From the NCBI RefSeq assembly GCF_900168325.1, contig NZ_FVZE01000001.1, forward strand, positions 682,001 through 746,000: 64,000 nucleotides of DNA, given 5' to 3'. The DNA comes from Novosphingobium mathurense. GTDB lineage: Bacteria > Pseudomonadota > Alphaproteobacteria > Sphingomonadales > Sphingomonadaceae. The position numbers were made by a program, and so were the translations under genes. The notes beneath the pieces are model-generated. The model was not told the DNA's origin. It did no database searches and saw only the letters and a list, made by a program, of their open reading frames with translations. Below, in pieces: positions 31,701 to 39,512 of this stretch (positions are counted from its first letter, which is position 1; each line of letters starts with the position of its first letter).

Positions 31701-33003
31701 GGGAGGTGGTATCCGCTACAACGGCCCGGCCGAGACCCTGTTCTCGTTCGCGGGGATGTCGGGACAGACCCTCAGCGGTCCGATGGGGCTGGCTGCCGAC
31801 TTCTCGTGCAAGCTCTCCGAGCCGTGCCTGAATGGCATCGTTCGCGGCAAGGACCTCGTCTACGAGAACCAGACGTACGGCACGCGGCTATCCAAGCTCA
31901 ATTTTGCAGGCAAGTTCGACGGGAGCCGGATGGAACTGCAGTCGCTCACCGCGAAGGCGGGCGGAGGGACCCTGAGCGCCAACGGCTATGCCAGCCTGGC
32001 CGCCGATCAGGGCTATCCGATGGACATTTCGGTTGAGCTCGATCAGGCGCGTCTGGCCCGCAGCAATTCGATCTACGCCAGCGCCACGGGCTCCTTGCGC
32101 CTGAGCAAGCAGGACGGTGAGGATGCACTGCTTTCCGGCGACCTGCGCCTTCCCGAAACACGCTACCAGATCGTGCGCGAAGGATCGGCCGAAGTGCCGC
32201 GGCTGACCGGCGTGCGCTTCAAGCCGCGGCGCGGCCCGGAACGCATCACTGGCGACGAGCCCGCCGAGCCGATCTCATCCATGTTCTCAAGCCTGCGTCT
32301 CGACTTGCGCATGCGGGCACCCGAAAAGCTCTACGTTTCGGGCATGGGGCTCGAATCCGAATGGAAGGCGAACTTCACCGTCGGCGGCACGAGCGCTGCG
32401 CCGACGATGGCCGGTGACGTGCAACTGATCCGCGGTACCCTCGGTTTCGCCGGGCGTTCGTTCGAACTGACGGACGGCCTGATCTCTTTCAACGGTGGCA
32501 GGACCATCGATCCTGCCGTGGCGATCAAAGCGCAGGAATCGATCGACGATGTCGATGTGACCGTGGAAGTCGGGGGCAGGGCCTACAGCCCGGAAATCAC
32601 CTTCAGCTCGACGCCGAGCCTGCCGCAGGACGAAGTGCTCTCGCGAATCCTGTTCGGCAGTTCGATCGCCAACCTGTCGGCGATCCAGGCGGTGCAACTC
32701 GCCTCTTCGCTCAACTCCCTCAACTCCACCGGCGGCGGGCTCAATCCGCTCGGTCGGCTGCGCTCGGCCACCGGCATCGATCGCCTGCGCATCCTCGGTG
32801 CCGACGAGGCATCGGGACGTGGCACGGCACTGGCTGCGGGGCAGTACCTGACCGACGACGTCTACGTCGAACTGATCACCGATGCGCGCGGCTTCACCGC
32901 CACGCAGCTCGAGGTCAGCGTGACCAAGTGGCTGTCGGTGCTGAGCCAGGCGGGCGGTTCGGGCGCGAACAGCGTCAATCTGCGCATCAAGAAGAACTAC
33001 TGA
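28744..33003 (+). CDS. tamB: TamB, translocation/assembly module inner-membrane subunit
   Basis: The very long (1419-residue) protein has one N-terminal transmembrane helix (about 39-57, LIGIGIVALAVLVIFGI), then a long beta-rich periplasmic body as expected for AsmA-like lipid-transport bridge proteins, and the conserved C-terminal DUF490/TamB domain (about the last 350 residues, with YVSGMGLESEWKANFTVGGT, IDDVDVTVEVGGRAYSPEITFSSTPSLPQDEVLSRILFG). It starts on the TGATG overlap with tamA and is followed by an overlapping small lipoprotein gene. Homologues bridge the periplasm and carry phospholipid or assist outer-membrane protein insertion. Confidence 0.96.
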   Translation: MAENEDIPAGTSEPKPEETVVIERPSLLQRAKVRALKTVALIGIGIVALAVLVIFGIDTGPGRRFVADQIAALQFENGMKISVGRIEGSLYGKMTLHDLSVRDPEGEFLFSPEIHVDWSPFDYFSNHVNVRSATAERMILRRAPHFRETPPSDAPLLPDLDIDVGAMRVDNFVFEPAVSGERRIMSFAGKVHIADGRAQVDAKGGTIAIAGKEGGDRFNLMLDAVPRQNRLGIDLDLDAPTGGVIASLGGLTQPLTLKVNGKGTWSAWNGKLAANYGAGDLARLDLTARDGTFAIKGPTRFARMFSGPTANLLGPVTKIDVTAALADRRATVTGMISSDAFNLVPNGLVDLSDNSFEGFKLAFVLLKPSALAENLSGAGLRAILTLDGAFTTPKVGYRISANRLVMNDMGLQGLLAEGAARVDAGKIMIPVSARVERITGLDTVAGGTLPNVRLNGDLAIDGPRILSDNMRLRSDRIDAGLILVADVSEGLYTGAIDGKIDNYRLASVGIFNIRTNMDLKGKGNGFAFEGTVRAQSTRLLNDSLESYLGGNFAASSRVNYGTDGVVRFSNLQMTAPDLKVRGGRGFWSPDGRISLVADGTSDRYGMIGVRVAGTIADPDAHITADRPDFGIGLAKLDARVTGAKGGYNLALTGDTDYGPLKADVTLGLGQAMSLQINDANLSGVAFAGKLGQTRTGPFAGELTASGNGVNGVLTLSAEAKYQAIDFNLRAQDSTFAGPANLTIRSAVIDGRAVLYDKPSLVADAQISGTRLGTLRIAVARALIDYRNGRGKAKAMLEGYSGVPFKLALNGDLQPEVWRIALDGKVRGQSVKTTAPARILPREDGYELLPTKLAFGGGSAKIAGTYGTGMKLQSRLENIDMAMLNAFLPGYGFGGSASGSLDFAQADPGAFPRADARLTLNNFTRTSSDIVSQPVDINFVGKLLADGGEARAVFRRSGSVIGRMVASLRPLPPGSGPWTERLLDAPLGGGIRYNGPAETLFSFAGMSGQTLSGPMGLAADFSCKLSEPCLNGIVRGKDLVYENQTYGTRLSKLNFAGKFDGSRMELQSLTAKAGGGTLSANGYASLAADQGYPMDISVELDQARLARSNSIYASATGSLRLSKQDGEDALLSGDLRLPETRYQIVREGSAEVPRLTGVRFKPRRGPERITGDEPAEPISSMFSSLRLDLRMRAPEKLYVSGMGLESEWKANFTVGGTSAAPTMAGDVQLIRGTLGFAGRSFELTDGLISFNGGRTIDPAVAIKAQESIDDVDVTVEVGGRAYSPEITFSSTPSLPQDEVLSRILFGSSIANLSAIQAVQLASSLNSLNSTGGGLNPLGRLRSATGIDRLRILGADEASGRGTALAAGQYLTDDVYVELITDARGFTATQLEVSVTKWLSVLSQAGGSGANSVNLRIKKNY

Positions 33004-33194
33004 TGCACAGGAACGCCATTCTGGGGCTTGCTCTCCTGTTCCTGGCCGCATGTCACGGCGAACCGGATTTCGATGAACGCTACGATGCGGCCAGCCAGAA
33101 AATTCGTGACAAGGCGGCGGACATCGACGCACGGATTTCCGGCACGGGAACCCCTGAGGCTGAGGTCGCTCAGGAAGACCAAGGTTCGACCTGA
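33003..33194 (+). CDS. small lipoprotein, 63 aa
   Basis: The protein begins MHRNAILGLALLFLAACHGEPD, a clear type II signal peptide with lipobox LAAC (cleavage before Cys17). The mature part is 47 residues, charged and probably helical. The ATG shares one base with the tamB stop codon (TGATG), so it is translated with tamAB. This suggests, but does not prove, a link to outer-membrane assembly. No family recognised. Confidence 0.8.
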   Translation: MHRNAILGLALLFLAACHGEPDFDERYDAASQKIRDKAADIDARISGTGTPEAEVAQEDQGST

Positions 33195-33277
33195 ACCCGC
33201 CGGGGCCCATCGCAACCGAAGGTTTACCTCTCAAGCGTAAGCCTCATCGCCTGTTCAGGGCGTAAATAGGGGCTCGG

Positions 33278-33670
33278 ATGAAAGAGATCGCCGATTGCGA
33301 CCGCCTCAACAGGCGGTTGACCGTTCTGCTGCACGGGCGTTGCCGCCAGTCGAGTTGGCAGGTCTTCGACGTGGAACTGGGCGACATTTCCGAAGGCGGT
33401 TGCTGCGTGATCGGTAATGCGGACCGCTTTACGCAAGGCCAGCATGTCTCGCTGCGCTTCGCCAACTTGCGCAATGTCGAAGGCTCCGTGCGCTGGCTGC
33501 GCGAAGACCGCATCGGCGTGGAGTTCCGCAAGCCGATCAAGGGCCGCGTGATCGAAGAGCTGGCCAGCAGTTATGGTCTGCCGGAGGGGAGGATCTCGAC
33601 GGTTGCCGAAAGGCCGGAAGATTCCATCGGCTGCTGCATGGTTCGCCCGAGTACAACGCAGCGGGCCTGA
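33278..33670 (+). CDS. PilZ-domain protein (probable c-di-GMP receptor)
   Basis: The 130-residue protein is a single PilZ domain: the RxxxR motif is R9-LNR-R13, the DxSxxG motif is D36-ISEG-G41, and the strands CVIGNADRF, HVSLRFANL, GSVRWLREDRIGVEF follow. These are the residues that contact cyclic di-GMP, so binding is likely. A C-terminal tail of about 35 residues is not part of the domain. It stands alone after the tamAB operon. The target process (motility, polysaccharide) cannot be told. Confidence 0.9.
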   Translation: MKEIADCDRLNRRLTVLLHGRCRQSSWQVFDVELGDISEGGCCVIGNADRFTQGQHVSLRFANLRNVEGSVRWLREDRIGVEFRKPIKGRVIEELASSYGLPEGRISTVAERPEDSIGCCMVRPSTTQRA

Positions 33671-34094
33671 CGGAACTTGCGTGATTGTGCCTGATTGCTG
33701 ATCCGGCCAGTGATCGGGTGGCGGTCGGTCTTGCAGCCGCCACAGCAGGCGGTGGCCCGCCGTGTCGGGGCGACGCATGCGTCGGAATCGCGAATTTTTG
33801 CCCACAGATCGGCCAGCGCTGCGATAGGCCCGCCCAGGGCAGCCGCCTGGCATCGCTTTAACATTGTCCTTGCACCTTTGCGATGGCGGTGAATGTCCGT
33901 CCGGAAAGACCATTTCCCGATTTTCTTTTCCCGACCGCGGTTTCGAGGATAGTCCATGATATTTCAGGCTTGAAAGTTTATGCGTACTCGTAGATATTTC
34001 ATGCTTGAAGGTTCGGACTCGCTATCGGGTCCGACAGGCATTGCGCGAGTAAGCGTGAAAACGGCTTGCCCGGCGTAAAAGAGGGGGAGGGGGC
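33671..34094. other. intergenic region before the amino-acid cassette
   Basis: No protein-like frame is seen in these 424 bases. They hold two matching palindromic elements (33958-34013), and a purine-rich stretch (GAGGGGGAGGGGG) just before 34095 that could serve as ribosome-binding site of the small ORF there. Confidence 0.6.
33958..34013. promoter_or_regulatory. tandem palindromic operator candidates
   Basis: Two 21-base near-identical copies (33958-33978 and 33993-34013, two differences) lie 35 bases apart. Each contains TTTCA-N4-TGAA (TTTCAGGCTTGAAA at 33962-33975 and TTTCATGCTTGAAG at 33997-34010). Such paired palindromes are typical binding sites for a dimeric regulator of the downstream operon. 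Confidence 0.45.
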
Positions 34095-34181
34095 ATGAAC
34101 CCGTTCCTGAAGCTCTTTGCCTGCGCTGCGAATGACATGGTGTGCTCGCTTCAGGGCGGGCTGATGCCAAAAGAGCGTTGA
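34095..34181 (+). CDS. possible 28-aa leader ORF
   Basis: An ATG with a very strong purine-rich ribosome-binding site (GGGGGAGGGGG ending one base before) opens a 28-codon frame, start MNPFLKLFACAAND, that stops 10 bases before the ATG of the NTF2-like gene. It could be a leader peptide or a short membrane-active peptide, or chance. No repeated codons typical of an amino-acid attenuator are seen. Confidence 0.35.
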   Translation: MNPFLKLFACAANDMVCSLQGGLMPKER

Positions 34182-34191
34182 GGAGACGGGG

Positions 34192-34578
34192 ATGAACGCA
34201 AACGATAACGCTTCACTGGCGAAGGAGCTACGTGATCGACTCGACTACTTCGAGGAAGCGTTTGCCTCCGGCGACATGAAGGCTCTTGCCGATACGTTTT
34301 ATACCGAGGATGCCGTTGTTGAGGGGCGTGGCATGTCGCCCCAGGTCGGCAGGCGCGCCTTAGCTGAGGCGTTTGAGGGGGCGAGGTCGGCCGGGCTGTC
34401 GCGGATCAAGGTCGATTCAAGCGAGCCTCCGCGGATGAGCGGCGACCTGGCTTACCAGTTCATCACGAATGACAATGACTTTGCCGGACAGACCGAGGTG
34501 CACCGTGCCCTGATCGTGTGGCGCCGTACTGGCGATGGATGGATGTGTGAAGTCGACTTCTTCACGCCGGTGCAGTGA
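34192..34578 (+). CDS. SnoaL/NTF2-like small protein, 128 aa
   Basis: The sequence has the cone-shaped NTF2-like fold pattern: an N-terminal helix (LAKELRDRLDYFEEAFASGDMKALADTFYTEDAVVEG), the central strands, and the end VHRALIVWRRTGDGWMCEVDFFTPV. Proteins of this type act as small enzymes (isomerases, hydrolases) or bind ligands. It has GGAG before the ATG and its stop overlaps the GTG start of the oxidoreductase gene (GTGA), so they probably work together, perhaps on the oxidoreductase product or substrate. Confidence 0.78.
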   Translation: MNANDNASLAKELRDRLDYFEEAFASGDMKALADTFYTEDAVVEGRGMSPQVGRRALAEAFEGARSAGLSRIKVDSSEPPRMSGDLAYQFITNDNDFAGQTEVHRALIVWRRTGDGWMCEVDFFTPVQ

Positions 34579-35918
34579 TCGGCATGGGTTTAAGAGTCAG
34601 TCCATTGCCGTCTGATGACATTCTGCCTTCCAGGGTCGACGTCGTCATAATCGGCGGCGGTATTGTCGGTGTCACGACGGCGTATTTCCTGGCCAAGCGC
34701 GGCGTGTCGGTCGCGGTCTGCGAGAAGGGCGAGATCGGCGCGGAACAGTCCAGCCGCAACTGGGGCTGGGTGCGCAAGCAGGGGGGCGATCCGGCCGAAC
34801 TTCCCCTGACTCTGGAAAGTGTTCGTCTGTGGCAGGGGATGAACGAAGAAATCGGCTTCGAGACCGGCTTTCGAACCTGCGGAAGCATCTCGCTGGCGTC
34901 CAGTAAGGCTGACATCGCCGCCTGCGAGAGATGGATCGACTCGGCTCGCGAGTTCCTTCCCGAACTCGGGACGAAGTTCCTGTCAAAGCGTGAGCTGCAG
35001 GGATTGCTTCCTGGCGCGCCCGACAATTTCGAGGGTGGCCTTTACACGGCCACCGACGGGCGTGCCGAGCCTGTGCTTGCGGCGCCCGCAATCGCGCGTG
35101 CCGCACGAGCGCGGGGGGCGGCGATCCTGACGAACTGTGCCGTTCGCGGCTTCGAGACGAAGGCAGGCCGGATCGCGGAAGTCGTGACGGAGAAGGGCGT
35201 GGTAGCCTGCGAATCCGTCGTTCTGGCTGGCGGGATCTGGTGCCGCGCGTTCTGTGCGAACATGGGCATCCGGCTGCCGCAGCTCAAGTTGCGGACTTCG
35301 GTGATGCGCACCCATCCGATCGACGGCGCCCCTGAAACCGCGGCGCTGGCACCCGGCTATTCATTCCGTCGCGGCCTTGACGGCGGGTATACGCTGGGAA
35401 CCGGCTTCATGAACTACGTCGATGTCGTGCCGGACAGTTTTCGGTTCCTGCCGGAGTTCTGGCCGACGCTTCGTCACGAATGGAGTACGTTCCGCCTGCG
35501 GTTCGGCGGCCGGTTCGTCGAAGAACTGCGTACGCCGTCCCGATGGAAACTAGACCAGTCCAGTCCCTTCGAACGAACCCGCATCATGGACCCGAAACCG
35601 GTCGCCGGCGATCTGAGCAATGTCATCAAGACTCTTGCCGCCGATTTTCCGGTTTTCGCTGAGGCGAAGGTCGCGGAAACATGGGCGGGCCTCATCGACG
35701 TTTCGCCCGATGCAATGCCGTTCCTCACGTCGGTTCCGGATGTTCCGGGCTTCTTCGTGGCGACCGGGTTCTCAGGTCATGGCTTCGGTAACGGGCCGGG
35801 GGCAGGCCACCTGATGGCCGATCTTGTCACCGGAAATACGCCCATCGTTGATCCCCGACCGTTCCGGTTTACGCGATTCACCGATGGACCTCGCCCCGAG
35901 TATCGGGCGCGAATTTGA
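34575..35918 (+). CDS. FAD-dependent amine/D-amino-acid oxidoreductase (DadA/DAO family)
   Basis: The 447-residue flavoprotein has a dinucleotide-binding motif VVIIGGGIVGVTTAYFLAKRG (about 23-43), the family segment SSRNWGWVRKQGGDP (64-78), and the C-terminal substrate/FAD region AGLIDVSPDAMPFLTS and GFSGHGFGNGPGAGHLMADL. It oxidises an amine or amino acid to the imino acid; the substrate is unknown. The start is GTG 34575 (overlapping the upstream stop) or ATG 34584. With the APC permease 200 bases downstream it forms a likely amino-acid or amine uptake and degradation cassette. Confidence 0.88.
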   Translation: MIGMGLRVSPLPSDDILPSRVDVVIIGGGIVGVTTAYFLAKRGVSVAVCEKGEIGAEQSSRNWGWVRKQGGDPAELPLTLESVRLWQGMNEEIGFETGFRTCGSISLASSKADIAACERWIDSAREFLPELGTKFLSKRELQGLLPGAPDNFEGGLYTATDGRAEPVLAAPAIARAARARGAAILTNCAVRGFETKAGRIAEVVTEKGVVACESVVLAGGIWCRAFCANMGIRLPQLKLRTSVMRTHPIDGAPETAALAPGYSFRRGLDGGYTLGTGFMNYVDVVPDSFRFLPEFWPTLRHEWSTFRLRFGGRFVEELRTPSRWKLDQSSPFERTRIMDPKPVAGDLSNVIKTLAADFPVFAEAKVAETWAGLIDVSPDAMPFLTSVPDVPGFFVATGFSGHGFGNGPGAGHLMADLVTGNTPIVDPRPFRFTRFTDGPRPEYRARI

Positions 35919-35974
35919 CCGGTGAACCGGAAGGAAGCGTACGTCGCATGGGCCTTCTTGTTGCCGGTAGTCGG

Positions 35975-36055
35975 TCATTCCATGAATTCGGGCTTGTAGC
36001 GTGCCTGCAGGCCAAGGAAGAATTGCTGCCGGCAACTGAACTGCGACGTGAATTT
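35975..36055 (-). pseudogene. remnant of a TonB-dependent receptor C-terminus
   Basis: Read on the minus strand the last 26 codons before a TGA include TLKFTSQFSCRQQFFLGLQARY, which looks like the closing beta strand of sphingomonad TonB-dependent receptors (typical ends are ...PRQFFLGLxARF). Upstream, on the same strand, the similarity stops at once, and the region belongs to the spacer between two plus-strand genes. It therefore looks like the 3' end of a lost receptor gene. No start is present. Confidence 0.45.
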
Positions 36056-36118
36056 GAGCGTGTTACAAGGTTTGCCATGCGTCGGCATGCCGTCACACTG
36101 ACAAGGGAGTGAAGCAGG

Positions 36119-37624
36119 GTGAAATCTGACCCGACAGCCGGAACATCGAGAAGCGCTCAATTCACCCGCAAAAGCGAGAATGCTGGCGCCGTGTCTGCTG
36201 CTTCGTCTGAAACGCAGCTGGCCTCCGGCATCCTGGGCACAGCCGATATCGTCTTTACGGTCATAGCGGTGGCGGCTCCGCTTGCAGTCGTGGTCGGCCT
36301 CATGCCGCTGGCCATTGCACTGGGCAACGGGCCAGGGGTCCCGGGAGCCTGGGCCATCGCGATGATTGCGATGATTCTCTTCGCGCTCGGGTATGTGCGG
36401 ATCATTCCGCATGTCAGAAATGCCGGCGCCTTCTACGCCTATATTGCCGCGAGCCTTGGCAAGGGAGCCGGTCTTGCGGCAGCCTATGTCGCGGCCTTGT
36501 GCTATTTTTCACTGGCCGTTTCGACGCTGGCAGCTTTTGCGTTCTTCTTTGGCGATGCCCTCAGTCAGGGGCTCGGGATTGACGTTCCCTGGCCCTATTG
36601 GGGCACGGCCGGTGCATTGCTGGTTGGTGTTCTGGCTTATCATCGGCTTACACTTGCCGCCAAGATTCTGGGTGTGGCGCTTGTCGCCGAGGTGATGCTG
36701 CTGGGCGCGCTCGTGATCGGTATTGCCTTCAATCGCGGAATCAGTGCCTTCAGTCTCAATGACTTCGCTCCTTCCACCGTCTTCGTGCCGGGGCTTGGCA
36801 TTTCCCTGATCTATGCCTTCAACAGCCTGATCGGTATCGAGGGCACTGCCATCTATCAGGAAGAGGCAAAGAACGCGTCCGTGACGGTCCCGCGAGCAAC
36901 GTTCATTTCGATCATAGTCGTCGGTCTGTTCTATATTGCTGTCGGTTGGAGCATGGCCGCGGCCGTGGGCAGCGACATGGTGGCGCAGGTCTCCGCGAAA
37001 GATCCTGGCCATTTCGTGCTCAACCTCGCCCGGATCAATTTGGGGCCGATGGGTAACCATGCATTTTCCCTGTTGGTGCTGACCAGTGCGATGGCCGCGG
37101 TGCTGGGGCTTTTCAACAACACCGCGCGATACGTTTTCGCATTGGCGCGGGACGGCATGTTGCCCTCGGTATTGGCCCGGACGCATCCACACTATTCCTC
37201 GCCGCATGTAGCCGCGATGGTGCTGACCGGGGTGCTTGTACTTGTCGTCATCCTTGGCGGGGCTACCGGTCTCGATCCGCTTCTCAACGTGTCGACATCG
37301 TTGGTGGGTCTCGGATCGGTGGGGCTGATGTCGTTGCTCGCTTTGACTTCGCTCGCCATCCCGATCTATTTCGCGCGGCGCAGGACCTTTGGCTGGGCCT
37401 ACACTGTGGCGCCGACCCTGGGCGGCATCATCATCATGAGTGCAACCGTCCTCGCGGTTTCCAACTACGAGGTGCTTACCGGAATCCATTCCCGGCTCAT
37501 CAATAGCCTGCCCTGGGTACTCGTCGCGGTGGCATTGGCGGGATTCACGCAGGCGCAATGGCTCAGGAAGTATCGTCCGAAGATCTACGCAGCAATCGGG
37601 GCGTCGCGGTTGGAGGATCTCTGA
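36119..37624 (+). CDS. APC-superfamily amino acid permease
   Basis: A 501-residue integral membrane protein with about 12 hydrophobic segments. The first pair (GILGTADIVFTVIAVAAPLAVVVG and LPLAIALGNGPGVPGAWAIAMIAMILFALGY) and the segment FNSLIGIEGTAIYQEEAKNASVTVPRAT are typical of amino acid/polyamine/organocation transporters. It imports an amino acid or amine, probably using the proton or sodium gradient. It starts at GTG (36119-36121) with AAGGGAG about ten bases upstream. It belongs functionally with the oxidoreductase upstream. Confidence 0.9.
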   Translation: MKSDPTAGTSRSAQFTRKSENAGAVSAASSETQLASGILGTADIVFTVIAVAAPLAVVVGLMPLAIALGNGPGVPGAWAIAMIAMILFALGYVRIIPHVRNAGAFYAYIAASLGKGAGLAAAYVAALCYFSLAVSTLAAFAFFFGDALSQGLGIDVPWPYWGTAGALLVGVLAYHRLTLAAKILGVALVAEVMLLGALVIGIAFNRGISAFSLNDFAPSTVFVPGLGISLIYAFNSLIGIEGTAIYQEEAKNASVTVPRATFISIIVVGLFYIAVGWSMAAAVGSDMVAQVSAKDPGHFVLNLARINLGPMGNHAFSLLVLTSAMAAVLGLFNNTARYVFALARDGMLPSVLARTHPHYSSPHVAAMVLTGVLVLVVILGGATGLDPLLNVSTSLVGLGSVGLMSLLALTSLAIPIYFARRRTFGWAYTVAPTLGGIIIMSATVLAVSNYEVLTGIHSRLINSLPWVLVAVALAGFTQAQWLRKYRPKIYAAIGASRLEDL

Positions 37625-37993
37625 CCCGATTAGATCGTGCAACTGCGTGCGCCCGGCCTTTCAGGGTTGACGGGCCGTGCACATGGGGCGCGGGGAGCTG
37701 ACACCGTTGCTGGAAGTCGATGGGCCTTGCCCCCGGTTTTCTGGCAGCGGTGTCGCCGGGCTCGCTCTCACAGGGAGCAGAGCCCAGCTGTGGTTCTTCA
37801 GGAGCCGCACCTTGATGTCATACCAGTGGTCGCGGAGGCGTTCAGGAGCCGAGGGGGGGCGTGCGTTCCCGCTCTGCGCCCGGTTGACCTTGCGATTCTG
37901 AGTTCCGCGCATGCAGACGACGTCAAGGACGGCGTTGCCGCCGTTTGCGCCTCGCATCAAGGGTCAGATGTCGCGCTATGCTATGGGAAGAAG
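37625..37993. other. gene-free region between the permease and the tRNA array
   Basis: In these 369 bases I see no recognisable gene, hairpin or repeat. Several frames are open on both strands but have no family-like character. It could be degraded coding DNA at the boundary of the cassette. Confidence 0.5.
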
Positions 37994-38069
<76 letters not shown>

Positions 38070-38106
38070 CCACGAATGACCCGAAGGTCCTTCGCGCAAG
38101 GTAGGG

Positions 38107-38182
<76 letters not shown>

Positions 38183-38222
38183 CCACGGATGGGCCCGAAG
38201 ACCCGTCGCGGTAAGGAAGGCT

Positions 38223-38298
<76 letters not shown>

Positions 38299-38399
38299 AC
38301 GCTACCTGCCTTGAGGGCCTTGCGGCCCCGCCGATTCGGCGGCGGAGCGGCCCGTATAACGTCTGTTTCGCGGATGAGAAGAGGAAACTTTCAACAATT

Positions 38400-39512
38400 T
38401 CAGGAGAAAGATCCCGGCTTCTGATTCCAGCGGTTTACCGCCATTATCGAGCCGATGCAGATCATGTTCGTCAGCATCGATGTGCCGCCGTGGCTCATGA
38501 ATGGCAGCGGAATGCCGACGACCGGGGCGAGCCCCATCACCATCATCAGGTTGATCGCGACGTAGAAGAACACGGTAGCCGTCATGCCCGCCGCGAGCAG
38601 GCTGGAAAAGCGGTCGGGCGACTTGCGGGCGACCGACAGGCCCCAGAACAGCACGATGCCGAAAACGGCGATCACGAAGAAGCCGCCGATCATTCCCCAT
38701 TCCTCGGCCATGGTGGCGAAGACGAAGTCGGTGTGCGGCTCGGGCAGGTATTGCAGGTGGCTTTGCGAACCATTGCCGAAACCCTTGCCGAAGATGCCGC
38801 CCGAACCGATGGCGATTTTCGACTGGGTGATGTGATATCCCGTGCCCAGCGGATCTTCCTCGGGATTGAGGAAGGTAAGAACGCGGTTGCGCTGGTAGCC
38901 GTGCAGTAGCGTGAAGAACGCGATCGGAATGGCGATCAGGGCGCCCACACCCGCGCTCACGAACCACCACAAGGGCAGACCGGCAAGGAACATGATGATC
39001 GCGCCGCCGAAGCAGATCGCCAGCGCGGTGCCAAGGTCGGGCTGGAGGATAACGAGAAAGGCGGGAATGCCGATCAGCACCCCCGCAGGCACGAGGCCGC
39101 GCCAGCTTCCGATCATCGAGGCGGGTAGCGATTCGTAGAACTTTGCGAGGACCAGCACGATCGCGGGCTTCATCAGCTCGGAAGGCTGCAGCGTCATGAA
39201 TCCAAGGTTCAGCCAGCGCTGGCTGCCGCCGCCCATCGCCCCGATTGATTCCACCAGCACGAGCAGGACGACGATTCCGCCGTAGATGGGATAGGCCGCC
39301 TGCCGGAACAGGTTGCGGCTGAAGCGCGATATCACGATCGCCATGACCAGGAATACGAGGAACCGGATCACGTGGCTCAGAGCATAGGGCTGCAGGTGCC
39401 CGCCGGCCGCCGAATAGAGCACCGCCCCGCCCAGAGACACCAGGGCGAAGAGCGGGATGAGCATTTGCCAGGGCTGGCGCGCGACCGCGTCCGGTACGAC
39501 GGAACGGTTCAT
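38400..39512 (-). CDS. rodA: RodA, SEDS peptidoglycan glycosyltransferase
   Basis: RodA polymerises glycan strands in the elongasome together with PBP2. The 370-residue protein has about ten membrane segments and the SEDS signatures: GGSQRWLNLGFMTLQPSELMKPAIVLVLAKFY, VILQPDLGTAL (with the catalytic aspartate region), the NPEEDPLGTGYHITQSKIAIGSGGIFGKGFGNGSQSHLQYLPEPHTDFVFA loop, and VGIPLPFMSHGGTSML. It starts on an ATGA overlap with mrdA and ends the mre operon. Confidence 0.97.
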   Translation of the reverse strand: MNRSVVPDAVARQPWQMLIPLFALVSLGGAVLYSAAGGHLQPYALSHVIRFLVFLVMAIVISRFSRNLFRQAAYPIYGGIVVLLVLVESIGAMGGGSQRWLNLGFMTLQPSELMKPAIVLVLAKFYESLPASMIGSWRGLVPAGVLIGIPAFLVILQPDLGTALAICFGGAIIMFLAGLPLWWFVSAGVGALIAIPIAFFTLLHGYQRNRVLTFLNPEEDPLGTGYHITQSKIAIGSGGIFGKGFGNGSQSHLQYLPEPHTDFVFATMAEEWGMIGGFFVIAVFGIVLFWGLSVARKSPDRFSSLLAAGMTATVFFYVAINLMMVMGLAPVVGIPLPFMSHGGTSMLTNMICIGSIMAVNRWNQKPGSFS

